64,000 bases of DNA from Lysinibacillus fusiformis (GTDB taxonomy: Bacteria > Bacillota > Bacilli > Bacillales_A > Planococcaceae), in contig NZ_PYWL01000004.1 of the NCBI RefSeq assembly GCF_003049525.1, positions 1 to 64,000 of the forward strand. The letters run 5' to 3'. Below are positions 47,552-56,996 of this stretch, in pieces (position 1 is the first letter of the stretch; each line of letters starts with the position of its first letter). The notes beneath the pieces are model-generated. The model did not search any database and was not told the DNA's origin. It was given only the letters and a program-made list of their open reading frames with translations. The position numbers and the translations under genes are program-made.

Positions 47552-48238
47552 ATGAACGATATAGGCTACTTACAAATAGCTATTGAAACAATTATAACTT
47601 TTTTTGTCCTTCTGGCTCTTACACGTCTTTTAGGAAAAAAACAATTAAGTCATTTAACTTTTTTTAATTATGTAACAGGAATAACAATAGGGTCCATGGC
47701 TGCAAATATGGTTATTCTTAGTACAAAAGATTACACAAAGGATTTACTTAGCCTAGTAATTTGGTGTTTACTTACTATAATTATTAGTTATATAAGTCTT
47801 AAGTCAGGGAAAATTAGAGTAATCCTTGATGGTCAACCTACAATTATTATAAAACATGGAAAGATAGACAGAAAAGCATTAAAAAGAACAGGTGTGAATA
47901 TCGATGACCTAACGATGCTGATTAGGCAAAATCAAATCTTTTCAATAACAGAAATTGATTTCGCCATACTAGAACCCGATGGTAGACTTAGTATTCTCAA
48001 AAAGCCTGAATATCAAGGGACACAAAAAAGTGACTTAAACATATATCCTTCGCCACCCACTTATTTACCGATTGAAATAATTACGGATGGAAAATTATTA
48101 CCTAAAAATTTATTAGAAGTTGGTAAAAGTAGAGATTGGTTAAAAAATGAATTAAGCAGGGCCCATATAAAAGAGATAGATGAAGTATTTTATGCTGAGA
48201 TTCAATCTGATGGAAGCTTATTTATACAAAAATTCTAA
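47552..48238 (+). CDS. DUF421 (YetF-family) membrane protein
   Basis: The 228-residue protein has three N-terminal membrane segments (YLQIAIETIITFFVLLALTR, then MAANMVILST and LVIWCLLTIIISYISL) and a cytoplasmic YetF domain with TRLLGKKQLSHLTFFNYVTG, PTIIIKHGKIDRKALKRTGV, a LTMLIRQNQIFSITEIDFAI region and ILEPDGRLSILKKPE. Members are linked to sporulation and germination in bacilli. The start is ATG 47552 (AGGAG upstream) over 47534. Confidence 0.88.
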   Translation: MNDIGYLQIAIETIITFFVLLALTRLLGKKQLSHLTFFNYVTGITIGSMAANMVILSTKDYTKDLLSLVIWCLLTIIISYISLKSGKIRVILDGQPTIIIKHGKIDRKALKRTGVNIDDLTMLIRQNQIFSITEIDFAILEPDGRLSILKKPEYQGTQKSDLNIYPSPPTYLPIEIITDGKLLPKNLLEVGKSRDWLKNELSRAHIKEIDEVFYAEIQSDGSLFIQKF

Positions 48239-48246
48239 ACAAAAGT

Positions 48247-48282
48247 AACCAGTCACTCAATGGAGTACCTGGTTATTTTTTT
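48247..48282 (+). terminator. Terminator of the YetF-like gene
   Basis: AACCAG and CACTC pair with GAGT and CTGGTT around AATG, followed by ATTTTTTT. Confidence 0.75.
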
Positions 48283-48416
48283 GAAGCTCACGCAGCAGCC
48301 AGTAAAAAAACAATCGAAGGCTAGCTACGAAAGTAATAAAATATAGCTATTTTTATTGACCTTCCCCTTACAGGAAACATTATATTTAAAGTAATTGATT
48401 AAAGGAGGTGATGATT

Positions 48417-49214
48417 ATGCTTTCAATTGGTGAATTCTCGAAAATATCACATCTTACGTTGAAGACACTTCGATACTATGATGAAATTGAGCTTTTAAAG
48501 CCTGCTTCCATAGACAGTCAAAATAACTATCGCTACTATCATCTTTCCCAATTAAAAACGGCTCTATTGATTACGCGATTAAAAAACTATTTATTTTCGC
48601 TTGAAGCAATCAAAGATATTTTAGCAAATTTGGAAGATACGGACTTTTTAAACGCTAAAATGCAAACCAAGCAAGAAAAATTAACAAAACATATAACTGA
48701 TTATTGTTCGCTATTAAAGAAATTAGAGCTTGATATTCAACGCTTAAATAAAGCGGAACATATCATGGGTTACTTAGATAAAATAGAGATTAAACTTATG
48801 AATCACTTGACCTTTCATATATTATCTCAACGAAAACAAATGAATACCGCTGATTTTCTATTACACTTTAATGAATTATTGAGTAGAGCTTTGTTTGCAA
48901 ATTTAGCACCTATTGCGAAACCACTTGCCATTTTTCATAGCGCAGAATATGTACCAGAAAAATATGATGTAGAAATAGCAATTCCCTTGGCAGAGGCCAC
49001 ACATGAAACAAAAGTGTTTAACCCCGGTCTTTGCGCAATGGCAACGCTTACTGGCTCTTATGATGAATTACCGTCTATTCATACAAAGCTACATATGTGG
49101 ATTAAAGATAATCACTATAATCTGAATGGTGCGCCGTTTGAAGTTTATCAAACGAATCCATATAGTACATCGGAGGAAAATAATATTGTAGAAGTATATT
49201 TTCCTATCCAATAA
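48417..49214 (+). CDS. MerR-family regulator with effector-binding domain
   Basis: The 265-residue protein begins with the MerR helix-turn-helix (LSIGEFSKISHLTLKTLRYY then DEIELLKPASID and YRYY), a coiled-coil linker (about 75-120) and a C-terminal GyrI/BmrR-like domain (about 125-265). It resembles multidrug-responsive activators such as BmrR, which act on promoters with a long spacer. AAAGGAGG 8 bases upstream selects ATG 48417. The membrane protein gene starts 22 bases downstream and is probably its co-transcribed partner. Confidence 0.9.
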   Translation: MLSIGEFSKISHLTLKTLRYYDEIELLKPASIDSQNNYRYYHLSQLKTALLITRLKNYLFSLEAIKDILANLEDTDFLNAKMQTKQEKLTKHITDYCSLLKKLELDIQRLNKAEHIMGYLDKIEIKLMNHLTFHILSQRKQMNTADFLLHFNELLSRALFANLAPIAKPLAIFHSAEYVPEKYDVEIAIPLAEATHETKVFNPGLCAMATLTGSYDELPSIHTKLHMWIKDNHYNLNGAPFEVYQTNPYSTSEENNIVEVYFPIQ

Positions 49215-49236
49215 GAAGTTGAAGGAGTGTAATACA

Positions 49237-49881
49237 ATGTATGGCATTAACCAGCCAACGATAAAAGAAAAAATCTTGATTGTAGTTGCTGAAATGATCT
49301 ATCTGGTCATTGCATATTATTTACTTTTCATTACTTATGACAAATCAGGCATTGCACTAGGGCTTTTTATTGCTTTGATTATTACAGCTTTACGATTAAC
49401 GGCTATGATGTTTATTTGGTTGACTAGAGGCATAGCATGGCAAGAAGCTATTATGAACAGTATGGCTTTTGGGATCTATTATTTAGGCTTCCCAATCTTA
49501 ATGATTACTAGTAATCAAGATCCAAATGTAGTTGTCCTTATTTTAGGTTGGGTATTATTTGTAGGAGGAAGTATGCTAAACACCGTTTCAGAGTTGTTAA
49601 GAAAGCCTTTTAAAGACAATCCTGATAATCAAGGAATGCTATATACTGGAGGATTATTTAAATATGCAATTCATATTAATTATCTAGGGGATTGCCTCTG
49701 GGTATTAGGTTTAGCGCTCATCTCTAACAATATTTATAGTTTACTTATACCACTTGGTCTAATTTTAGTATTTGTATTTGGATATATTCCTAAATCCGAC
49801 GATTATTTACAGAGCAAGTATGGAGAACAATTTACAGTATATAAATTGAAAACAAAAAAGTTAATTCCGTTTATCTGGTAA
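49237..49881 (+). CDS. ICMT/DUF1295-like integral membrane methyltransferase family protein
   Basis: The 214-residue protein has about six membrane segments and a C-terminal GLFKYAIHINYLGDCLWVLG then KSDDYLQSKYGEQFTVYKLK, the pattern (GLFxYxxHxNYxGE ... YLxxKYG) of isoprenylcysteine methyltransferase/PEMT-like proteins. The His and Asn of the SAM-binding segment are kept; the usual Arg before His is Ile here and the Glu is Asp. ATG 49237 has GAAGGAG upstream. It follows the MerR regulator closely. Confidence 0.8.
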   Translation: MYGINQPTIKEKILIVVAEMIYLVIAYYLLFITYDKSGIALGLFIALIITALRLTAMMFIWLTRGIAWQEAIMNSMAFGIYYLGFPILMITSNQDPNVVVLILGWVLFVGGSMLNTVSELLRKPFKDNPDNQGMLYTGGLFKYAIHINYLGDCLWVLGLALISNNIYSLLIPLGLILVFVFGYIPKSDDYLQSKYGEQFTVYKLKTKKLIPFIW

Positions 49882-50370
49882 ATCCAAAACAAGCGTTTCA
49901 AACAGAGCAAGATCACCCTTTAACTTGGGACATTTGCCTATTTTTATTCTATAAAAAATAATTACTAATATGTACCATTAACGGGTTTTGCTTGTTGCTT
50001 CGCATATTTGGATTAGCTAGTTCTTCGTCTTACAAAGATAAAAAAGCTGCGGCTTTTAATAAACGCCACAGCTAATAAAAAGTGCGTGCGAGGCACCAAT
50101 ATCAATGTATGCAATGGAATGTTACTTATTACTTTTAATCATTTTAGCTAGGATGAGATGTTTTAAAAGAAAGGAATTAAGAAGAAATGAACTTGTCATA
50201 ATAAAAAACAAAAGCCACTTTAAATCTCTTCAGCTTCTTTAGTAGAGAAAAACAATATGGAGTTCATTTTATACTTCAAAAAGCTTACTGAACAATAACT
50301 TTGAGGGAGGACTTTATAAAAAAGAATATAAATACAACCGGCAAAGGCTGCCGGTTGTGGATGATGAGTA
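49882..50370. other. Spacer with weak hairpins
   Basis: A stem AGCTGCGGC / GCCACAGCT at about 50046-50075 and the SASP terminator at 50320-50358 are the only structures seen. No gene. Confidence 0.4.
50320..50358 (-). terminator. Terminator of the gamma-SASP gene
   Basis: On the minus strand ACAACCGGCA and TGCCGGTTGT form a stem of 10 bp followed by ATTTATATTCTTTTTT. Confidence 0.85.
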
Positions 50371-50373
50371 AAT

Positions 50374-50640
50374 TTACTTTGTATTGTTTTCGTTTGAAAA
50401 TCGACCTGACGCAAATTTTTTGTTAGTTTCAGCTTGTTGAATTTGCTGTCTGATTTCATTAACATCCGTCTCATTTCCGAATTCTTGGCTCATCGAATTC
50501 GTTGAACCAGAAGCTTGCATTTTCTTAGCTTCAGCTTGTTGGATTTGTTGTTTAATTTGATTTACATCAGTTTCATTTCCAAATTCCTGGCTCATGGCAT
50601 TTGGAGTTTTTGAGTTAAAGTTTTGATTGTTGTTCGCCAT
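50374..50640 (-). CDS. Gamma-type small acid-soluble spore protein
   Basis: This 88-residue storage protein is made in the forespore and degraded by the GPR protease on germination to supply amino acids. It has two near-identical repeats with SQEFGNETDVNQIKQQIQQA (about 17-36) and SQEFGNETDVNEIRQQIQQA (about 51-70); the EFGNETD words contain the GPR cleavage site type EFxxETD. GGAGGTGA precedes the ATG. The composition (Gln/Asn rich, no Cys or Trp) is typical. Sigma-G control is expected from the family; I did not resolve the promoter. Confidence 0.95.
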   Translation of the reverse strand: MANNNQNFNSKTPNAMSQEFGNETDVNQIKQQIQQAEAKKMQASGSTNSMSQEFGNETDVNEIRQQIQQAETNKKFASGRFSNENNTK

Positions 50641-50812
50641 TATAAATCACCTCCTGTAATTAGTGTGTACAGAAGGTGTATTTATATCCGTTTTTTTCTA
50701 AAGCTTATACGTTTAAAGGTTTCGACCTAATCAGCAGCTTGGCTAGTAGAGGGTGAAACAAAGTAATAATTTAAATAGCGCAACTCATAAATATTGTAGA
50801 TAGCTTAATAGA

Positions 50813-50853
50813 AATGACCAGCAAAGCTAATTTAGTCATGCTGGTCATTTTAA
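50813..50853. terminator. Terminator-like hairpin
   Basis: AATGACCAGCA pairs with TGCTGGTCATT around 15 bases, followed by TTAAG. It may end minus- or plus-strand readthrough. Confidence 0.5.
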
Positions 50854-50943
50854 GTTACGTCGTTAATTATAGGTCTTAAGCCTGAAAGGGGATAAGTCTA
50901 TCATTGTATTTACGAACATAGTATACTACGATATTCTATTTAT

Positions 50944-50977
50944 AGAAAATATTTCTTTTTTCTAAGAAATATTTTCT
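50944..50977. promoter_or_regulatory. 12-bp inverted repeat upstream of the serine hydrolase gene
   Basis: AGAAAATATTTC and GAAATATTTTCT are perfect inverted copies 10 bases apart, ending 37 bases before the start codon. Operator or leader hairpin. Confidence 0.5.
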
Positions 50978-51014
50978 TAAAATCTATTACTTCACTAAGG
51001 AGGAAATTTTTTTC

Positions 51015-53096
51015 ATGAAAAATAAATTATCCGGGGTGTTAGCTGCTACTTTAGCGTTAACGATAAGCCTACCAACAGGGGCTATGGCAGTTTCTGACAA
51101 TCAGACTACGGTTGTAGTGAGCCAAGAAGTTGCTAACCATAAACTGAAAAAAATTGCAGCAGAGAAGGCAAATCTACTCACGCAGTCCTATGAGACGACT
51201 AGTGTGCAGTATGCGCTAATTGATAATGGTAAAGTTATTTTGTCGGGTCAAGCAGGCAAGAACGATATGGAAGGAAAACAGCCGCTGACTAAAAATACCC
51301 TTTACGGGATTGGTTCAGTTAGTAAAATCTATACAACGGCGGCTGTGATGAAATTGGTCGACGAAGGAAAAGTTGATTTAGATGTTCCAGTCGTTCATTA
51401 TGTTCCTGATTTTCAGATGAAAGACGAGCGTTACAAACGCATTACGCCACGTATGCTGCTGAACCACTCCTCCGGCTTGCAAGGTACTGGGTACGGTAAT
51501 AGCTTTTTATTTGATGATAATGATACGTATGCCCATGATAATTTGTTGCGACAATTGTCCAACCAGAGCTTAAAAGCGGACCCTGGTGCATTCTCGGTAT
51601 ACTGCAACGACGGCTTTACACTGGCTGAGATTATGGTGGAAAAAGTAAGTGGAATGAGCTTTACCGAATTTATACATCAGCAGTTTACGGAACCCTTAAA
51701 GCTCAATCATACGAAAACACCGCAGAACACAGGGAAAAATGACAAGTTTGCTGGACTTTATTTTCCAACATACGAAGGGCAGCTTCCTGCTGAATCGGTG
51801 AATGTGATTGGAACGGGAGGAATCTCATCCACAGCAGAAGATATGGTGCGTTTTTCACAAATATTTATGGGACATGAAAAAGGAATTCTCTCTGATAAGG
51901 CAGTCAAGGCAATGGAGCAAGAGGAATATAAAAAAGGAATGTGGCCAGGAGATGGAGATAATATTATCAACTATGGTCTTGGCTGGGATAGTGTGAAACT
52001 ATATCCATTCAGTGAATACGGGATAAAGGGCTTGGCTAAAGGTGGAGATACAGGACTACAACATGCTTCATTGGTCGTACTTCCTGAGCAGAAGATGGCA
52101 GTGGCTGTGTTGTCATCTGGCGGTAGTAGCTCTACAAATCAACTGATGGCGACAGAAATACTGCTCGCTGCGCTTAAAGAAAAAGGCGTAATAAAGGATA
52201 TCAAGCCGAACAAATCCTTTGGCAAGCCGGTCAAGGCCAAGATGCCTGAAGATATAGCAAAGAAAGCGGGTTTTTACGGCAATAGTTTCAGTCATTTCAA
52301 CATAGAAATTACGAAGAATGGAGAACTACTCTTACCCGGTAATTCAGAAGAAAAATATGTCTATACTGCAGATGGAAGCTTCATTCATGAGACAGGCACT
52401 TCCAAGCTCTACTTCATTAAAGAAAAGAATGACCGAACATATTTAGTGGAGAGCTCATTTATTTCGTTACCGGGTTTAGGGCAAGTAGCGGTTACTCAAT
52501 ATTTAGCCGAGAAACTAGAAGACAATATGCTATCGAAGGAAACGACTGTCGCATGGGCACAAAGGGAAGGGGTTAAGTATTATCTCGTAAACGAAAAATA
52601 TAGTTCTGCGCTATATCTCTTACCAATGATGCTGACAACACAAATTAATCGTAATGAAGATCTAGATGGCTATTGGAATGGCAGAAAAATTACAGGTCCA
52701 AACACGGCTGCGCATCAGCTTCAGATCCCTGTATCGGCAGGTCGTGATACGTCGGAAGCTCGTTTCTATACAGAAGGTGGTAATGAATATATGGAGATGG
52801 GCGGATTGTTATACGTAAGTGGGTCCAACGTAAAATCACTTGATGCAGATCAAACATCCAAAGTGAAGTTACAAGCAAGTGGGCATGCAAAATGGTTTAC
52901 GATCCCGCAAGCGGCAGCAGGGAAAACGATGACAGTGTCATTACCAGCAAAAAGTTCGTTCGCAGTGTATGATGAGGAAGGACTATACGTCAATTTTACT
53001 GTTGTGAGCGGCAATAACAAAGTAAAGCTGCCGAAGAACGGAACGGTTGTATTTGCGGGTGCACCGAACTCGGAGTTTACAATCACGTTGAACTAG
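51015..53096 (+). CDS. Secreted beta-lactamase-fold serine hydrolase (class C-like)
   Basis: The 693-residue protein has a signal peptide (MKNKLSGVLAATLALTISLP..., cut near AMA-VS). The catalytic domain (about 40-390) has SVSK with nucleophile Ser101 and Lys104, and the second motif YCN (Tyr196). The KTG-like motif is replaced by GGDTG (343-347). The C-terminal 300 residues (about 390-690) form a beta-rich region with VKLQASGHAKWFTIPQAAAG near the end. Such enzymes are usually D-Ala-D-Ala carboxypeptidase or esterase-like proteins, not true beta-lactamases. It is monocistronic with its own terminator. Confidence 0.9.
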   Translation: MKNKLSGVLAATLALTISLPTGAMAVSDNQTTVVVSQEVANHKLKKIAAEKANLLTQSYETTSVQYALIDNGKVILSGQAGKNDMEGKQPLTKNTLYGIGSVSKIYTTAAVMKLVDEGKVDLDVPVVHYVPDFQMKDERYKRITPRMLLNHSSGLQGTGYGNSFLFDDNDTYAHDNLLRQLSNQSLKADPGAFSVYCNDGFTLAEIMVEKVSGMSFTEFIHQQFTEPLKLNHTKTPQNTGKNDKFAGLYFPTYEGQLPAESVNVIGTGGISSTAEDMVRFSQIFMGHEKGILSDKAVKAMEQEEYKKGMWPGDGDNIINYGLGWDSVKLYPFSEYGIKGLAKGGDTGLQHASLVVLPEQKMAVAVLSSGGSSSTNQLMATEILLAALKEKGVIKDIKPNKSFGKPVKAKMPEDIAKKAGFYGNSFSHFNIEITKNGELLLPGNSEEKYVYTADGSFIHETGTSKLYFIKEKNDRTYLVESSFISLPGLGQVAVTQYLAEKLEDNMLSKETTVAWAQREGVKYYLVNEKYSSALYLLPMMLTTQINRNEDLDGYWNGRKITGPNTAAHQLQIPVSAGRDTSEARFYTEGGNEYMEMGGLLYVSGSNVKSLDADQTSKVKLQASGHAKWFTIPQAAAGKTMTVSLPAKSSFAVYDEEGLYVNFTVVSGNNKVKLPKNGTVVFAGAPNSEFTITLN

Positions 53097-53206
53097 TTCT
53101 AATACAATCGGATGGGTATTCTGAGTATACATGTAAACCACTGCCCACATGATAACATTCTTATTTTATGCCATGAAATAGATAGAAGATAAGAATTAAT
53201 ACACAC

Positions 53207-53248
53207 AAAATCACTCATTTGAAAAATAATGAGTGATTTTCATTTTAT
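53207..53248 (+). terminator. Terminator of the serine hydrolase gene
   Basis: AAAATCACTCAT pairs perfectly with ATGAGTGATTTT around 10 bases, followed by T-rich sequence. Confidence 0.85.
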
Positions 53249-53734
53249 TCTTATATTAATAGTGAAAAGATACAACTACTGAACTTCATTTTCTAATATT
53301 CCATAGAAGCATCCTACACATTGCAAGATATGGTCAATTGATTTTGGGAGGGAAGTAAATTAAAAAATTGAGCCATTTCCATAATAAGAAATTTCATAAT
53401 GGGCAATTAGAATAAGGGTACAAAATGGGATACGCGAAGCTAAACCATATGGCTTAACACTATTATTTATATGATTTTTTTTCTGTGATTTTTAGTTAAT
53501 TGTCTTTAAATAAAAATTATATGGTCTCCATTGTATTGTAAATTTACAGGACCACCTTCTAATTTAGGAAGTGGTCAAGATGAAAGAAAAAATTAGGAGA
53601 GCCTAGTATCTGGGAATAGGATGTTCTAAGTGTTATTTATGTATCAAAAGTTTTGTGATAGAAGCGTTCAACTCAGATAGACGTTCTAGAAATAAGAGCT
53701 GTAGCGGTACACACGCTACAGCTCGTTGGTTGTA
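53249..53734. other. Spacer with a hairpin
   Basis: No gene. GAGCTGTAGC / GCTACAGCTC at 53696-53723 forms a strong hairpin, probably ending the minus-strand YjcZ gene. Confidence 0.45.
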
Positions 53735-53887
53735 TTAACAGTCTTTTTCTCTTTTTAAGAAAGTTGCGCCGACAATGATCAAAAGAATAAATAGAACAAC
53801 AATTAGGGCAAATGTTGAGCCATTATTAGATCCGCCGCCATAATAGCCACCATTTTCTATGCCGCCTACATTTCCACAGTATCCCAT
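53735..53887 (-). CDS. YjcZ-family sporulation membrane protein
   Basis: The 50-residue product starts MGYCGNVGGIENGGYYGGGS and ends in one membrane segment (TFALIVVLFILLIIVGATFL) with a short charged tail. This Gly-rich N-terminus plus the FALIVVLFILLIIVG helix is the hallmark of YjcZ-type spore proteins. GGAGGG lies upstream of the ATG. The gene is too short for most ORF cut-offs. A broken paralogue lies at 58.8 kb. Confidence 0.9.
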   Translation of the reverse strand: MGYCGNVGGIENGGYYGGGSNNGSTFALIVVLFILLIIVGATFLKREKDC

Positions 53888-54229
53888 AATATATCCCTCC
53901 TTTCTACAATACATAGTATGTTAGCGGTAGACAAGGATTGGGGTGTTAACCTATCAATTATAGGGCTACATAAAGTATATTTTTGTTAGACGAGACAATA
54001 AAAAAAGCCATTTGGAATAGGAGCGATCATTAGATTTAATTAGGGTATGTGTGATCAGGTTAGCTTTACCTTACTATTAATAAATGTGATAACTAATCAT
54101 GATAATAGTTAAAGCATTTCAGAAACTACTGGAGCAAATTTGAAGAGGATATATACTGGATAAAGCCCCTTCAGATAGTTTGAAGGGACTCTCCTATACG
54201 ATTTGTGTATGACGATATTACTAAAATAG
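53888..54229. other. Spacer, no gene seen
   Basis: A hairpin CCCCTTCAGA...TTGAAGGGAC at 54166-54190 may terminate the minus-strand regulator remnant. No ORF is supported. Confidence 0.4.
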
Positions 54230-54655
54230 TTATTTGTATTTTTTAGCTAGAGATTCGCTAACAATTGCTCCAATGATCGTCATAAAAAATGGTGCAATTT
54301 GAAAGAATAGAGAATCCTTTAGGAACACAATATTTAAATCAAATAACTTATTTCCTATGACAATGAATATCTTAGCTAGTATGAATAAGAATCCAATGAT
54401 TAAAAGAATATCAAAAAATAACTTCCATCTTGGATAGACTAATTTTTGGCTATCTTTGATGAGTTTCTCTTTCTAAGAATGATCCTCCTTTACTAATTCA
54501 TCAAGCGTAATATCAAAAATATCACTTAACTTAATTAACAATTCAATACTAGGGTACCTTTCTCCACGTTCCCATTTGGAGATAGAATGTCTACTAATAT
54601 TAAGTTTTTCTCCAAACAAACCTTCTTGTCTTGTCTGTATTTTATAATAACGGGT
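54230..54655 (-). pseudogene. XRE-family regulator with membrane tail, decayed
   Basis: The minus strand reads LNISRHSISKWERGERYPSI then ELLIKLSDIFDITLDELVKE, a helix-turn-helix of the kind found at the N-terminus of membrane-tethered XRE regulators. An in-frame TAG follows EDHS, after which KEKLIKDSQKLVYPRWKLFF and two membrane segments follow. The start of the gene (about 20 residues) is lost or frameshifted. It cannot make a full protein. Confidence 0.75.
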
Positions 54656-54843
54656 TCTGTTGTTGATTGCGAAATGTAAAAAAGTAAAATTAAAGAGAGA
54701 TCAGTTCGCAAGCGAATTAAACTCCCTTTTAAATATTGATTTATCAGTATTTTATAATGGGCGAGTTTCTAGCAATATATATTACAATAACGAACAACTG
54801 CAGACCAGCAGTCAGTGGTCAAATGTATAGAAATGGGGTGAGT

Positions 54844-55032
54844 ATGATGACGAAAATTTCCTATAGTGGTTTGAAATGTGGAAAAAGTGATGTGGAAATA
54901 AAAATATTGGTGGATATACAAAATGATTGGTTAGAGATATCGCATACCAAGGAAGTCTCTCAAGTGATGAACAAAACAACAGGTGAATATATCATAGTCG
55001 ATCGAAATACCTTGAAACTTGAGATAGTTTAA
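54844..55032 (+). CDS. Hypothetical small protein, 62 residues
   Basis: I do not recognise it. The start MMTKISYSGLKCGKSDVEIK follows GGGGTGAG; ATG 54844 and 54847 are both possible. The protein is soluble, with a beta pattern (VEIKILVDI, EYIIVDRNTLKLEIV). Confidence 0.45.
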   Translation: MMTKISYSGLKCGKSDVEIKILVDIQNDWLEISHTKEVSQVMNKTTGEYIIVDRNTLKLEIV

Positions 55033-55161
55033 GCTTTCAATGAAGCTTGCAAAGAGGTAAAGGTCTTAATTAATATTAAAGGGTTTATAAGTGGTAATTA
55101 TATCCATATCATCTTTTGTATTGTATAATAAAAGTACACTATTTAAAAGGTGATGGTCATT

Positions 55162-55389
55162 TTGCTAACAATCTTACAAATTGTTTTTTCAATCCTAGTA
55201 GTCTCATTTTCAACTTACGGAATTATCACAGGTGATTATCGGTTAAAGTTCTTAATGATATTGTTCTTAGGAGTTTTGCTTTTAATTTTAGGATTGAAAG
55301 AATTTCAAAAAGAGAGAAAAATTAATGGCTGGCTCTATATTGGGGTATTTTTATTTTTAGTATTTGTGTCCATTACTAGTATCTTTTAA
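55162..55389 (+). CDS. DUF3953-type small membrane protein
   Basis: It has three predicted membrane segments in about 75 residues (ILQIVFSILVVSFSTYGIIT, FLMILFLGVLLLILGL, WLYIGVFLFLVFVSITSIF), with KEFQKERKINGW between the last two, like the YczI/DUF3953 type. TTG 55162 is favoured because AAAGGTG lies about 9 bases upstream; ATG 55153 is possible but too close. A terminator follows at 55396. Confidence 0.6.
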   Translation: MLTILQIVFSILVVSFSTYGIITGDYRLKFLMILFLGVLLLILGLKEFQKERKINGWLYIGVFLFLVFVSITSIF

Positions 55390-55395
55390 TAAACA

Positions 55396-55422
55396 GGAGG
55401 TATAAAGTTACCTCCATTTTTT
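55396..55422 (+). terminator. Terminator after the DUF3953 gene
   Basis: GGAGGTA pairs with TACCTCC around TAAAGT, followed by ATTTTTT. Confidence 0.8.
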
Positions 55423-55628
55423 AAGCTTTCACCTTTGGGTGGAGGCATTTTCTTTTGCTTTGATAACGACATCAAACAGCCAACATGCAACAGATTGAGA
55501 GTGGAGAGTTTGGTGTGGTTATGAGTGGGCTTGGTAGAATAATATTCCAATTCGGTAATTCTTGCATTATGATAATGTATGGGGGATGTAGGTTTCCTCG
55601 CCATCATGGATAACAATGGAGGGTTTAA

Positions 55629-56051
55629 ATGACACCAGAGCATATTGTTAAGAAATTTTTTGAAGAAGTACGTTCAGGAAAAAATCCAGATTATGCAACT
55701 GAATTAATGGCAGACCAAGTATTGGCACACCAAGTTATTTCAGAAGAAGAAATAACGGTTGTAAGAACGCCAAAGGATTATGCTGAACATGTAAAAGAAA
55801 TGATAGACGCATATGGCGATTTTTCATTAGAAATACAAGAATTCATAGTACAAGATCAGAAAGTATATGTACGTTGGAAACAAGCTGGTACACATGTTGG
55901 AGAGGTTGATGGATATCAGCCAACTAATCTTCCGGTTATTGAAATAGCTAGCGCGATTTATAGAATAGAAAATGAAAAAATAGTAGAATACTGGATACAA
56001 ATTGATCGAGCTGGTATTGAAAACCAACTCAAACGCAATACGAATAATTAA
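55629..56051 (+). CDS. SnoaL-like/NTF2-fold protein
   Basis: The 140-residue protein starts TPEHIVKKFFEEVRSGKNPD and has YAEHVKEMIDAYGDFSLEIQ and VYVRWKQAGTHVGEVDGYQP, the pattern of SnoaL-type polyketide cyclases/ester cyclases (cone-shaped alpha+beta fold). Known members act on small molecules or have no assigned reaction. GGAGGG precedes the ATG. It stands alone. Confidence 0.8.
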   Translation: MTPEHIVKKFFEEVRSGKNPDYATELMADQVLAHQVISEEEITVVRTPKDYAEHVKEMIDAYGDFSLEIQEFIVQDQKVYVRWKQAGTHVGEVDGYQPTNLPVIEIASAIYRIENEKIVEYWIQIDRAGIENQLKRNTNN

Positions 56052-56275
56052 CATCCTTGAAGTGACCCCTAAAAGTTAGACACGCTTCATTGTTTAATAG
56101 GGGGGTAATTTCAATCATACGTTTCACTGGCTCCTTCCAAAATTACATATTTGGCTCTTTTAATAGGTGCAATCAACCTTTTATAATCAAATTACATGGT
56201 GAAAGGGAAACTGTAAACAAATTAAGAAGATCGTTATTTTTTATTTCACAATGATTGTAAAGAGGAGGGGTTTAT

Positions 56276-56893
56276 ATGTTTATTCCAAAGTATTATAAAA
56301 TAACAGATATGAAAGAAATACAAGAATTTATTAAAATGAATTCATTTGCGACAATTGTTGCGATAAGTAAGGGGAGGCCCATAGCGTCCCATATTCCATT
56401 ACTGCTTAATCAAGATCAGGATGACTATTACCTAACAGGTCACTTAGCTTACGGCAATCCGTTATGGAAAACTTTTGAGGAGACGGATCAACTATTAACT
56501 ATATTTAATGGTCCACATGCTTATATTTCTTCGTCTTGGTATGAACAAGAAAATGTACCCACTTGGAATTATCAAGCCGTTCATATTTATGGGAAAGCAA
56601 GTATTATGGAAGGTACGGAATTAGAACAGGATTTATCAAAATTACTAGAAAAATATGAGAAATTCCGAGAAAACCCTGTCCTGTGGGAAAAGCTATCTCC
56701 TGAAATGTTACAAAAAGAAATAAAAGGAATAAAAGGATTTAAAATAAAAGTAGAAGAGGTTCAGGCTGCCTATAAATTAAGTCAAAATCGGAATAGTACG
56801 GATTACGCCAATATTATTAAAGAGCTTTATCAAGAAGACGATCCATATGCTTCTGCAGTAGCTGAGGCAATGAAGAAAAACAGAAATGACTAA
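56276..56893 (+). CDS. PaiB-family FMN-binding regulator-like protein
   Basis: The 205-residue protein begins MFIPKYYKITDMKEIQEFIK and has ISKGRPIASHIPLLL, LTGHLAYGNPLWKTF and AYISSSWYEQENVPTWNYQA, which are PaiB/FMN-binding negative regulator words (split-barrel flavin fold). PaiB is associated with control of sporulation and protease genes in Bacillus. GAGGAGGGG precedes the ATG. The terminator is at 56897-56936. Confidence 0.93.
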   Translation: MFIPKYYKITDMKEIQEFIKMNSFATIVAISKGRPIASHIPLLLNQDQDDYYLTGHLAYGNPLWKTFEETDQLLTIFNGPHAYISSSWYEQENVPTWNYQAVHIYGKASIMEGTELEQDLSKLLEKYEKFRENPVLWEKLSPEMLQKEIKGIKGFKIKVEEVQAAYKLSQNRNSTDYANIIKELYQEDDPYASAVAEAMKKNRND

Positions 56894-56896
56894 AAC

Positions 56897-56936
56897 AAAA
56901 GGCAGAAACGAGGTGTTAAGAACGTTTCTGCCTTTT
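56897..56936 (+). terminator. Terminator of the PaiB-like gene
   Basis: AAAAGGCAGAAACG pairs perfectly (14 bp) with CGTTTCTGCCTTTT around 12 bases. Confidence 0.85.
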
Positions 56937-56996
56937 GATGAAATTGAAGAAAGAGAAGATTAAAAATGAAAAATGAGTTGTCCTATAATAGAACAG

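Noticed and set aside
52850..53086. Minus-strand frame under the serine hydrolase gene
   Set aside because: It overlaps fully with the intact 693-residue gene and has no start signal.
51015..53096. Serine hydrolase as a beta-lactamase resistance gene
   Set aside because: The SVSK and YCN motifs fit, but KTG is absent and the protein is twice the size of a class C beta-lactamase; a carboxypeptidase or esterase role is more likely.
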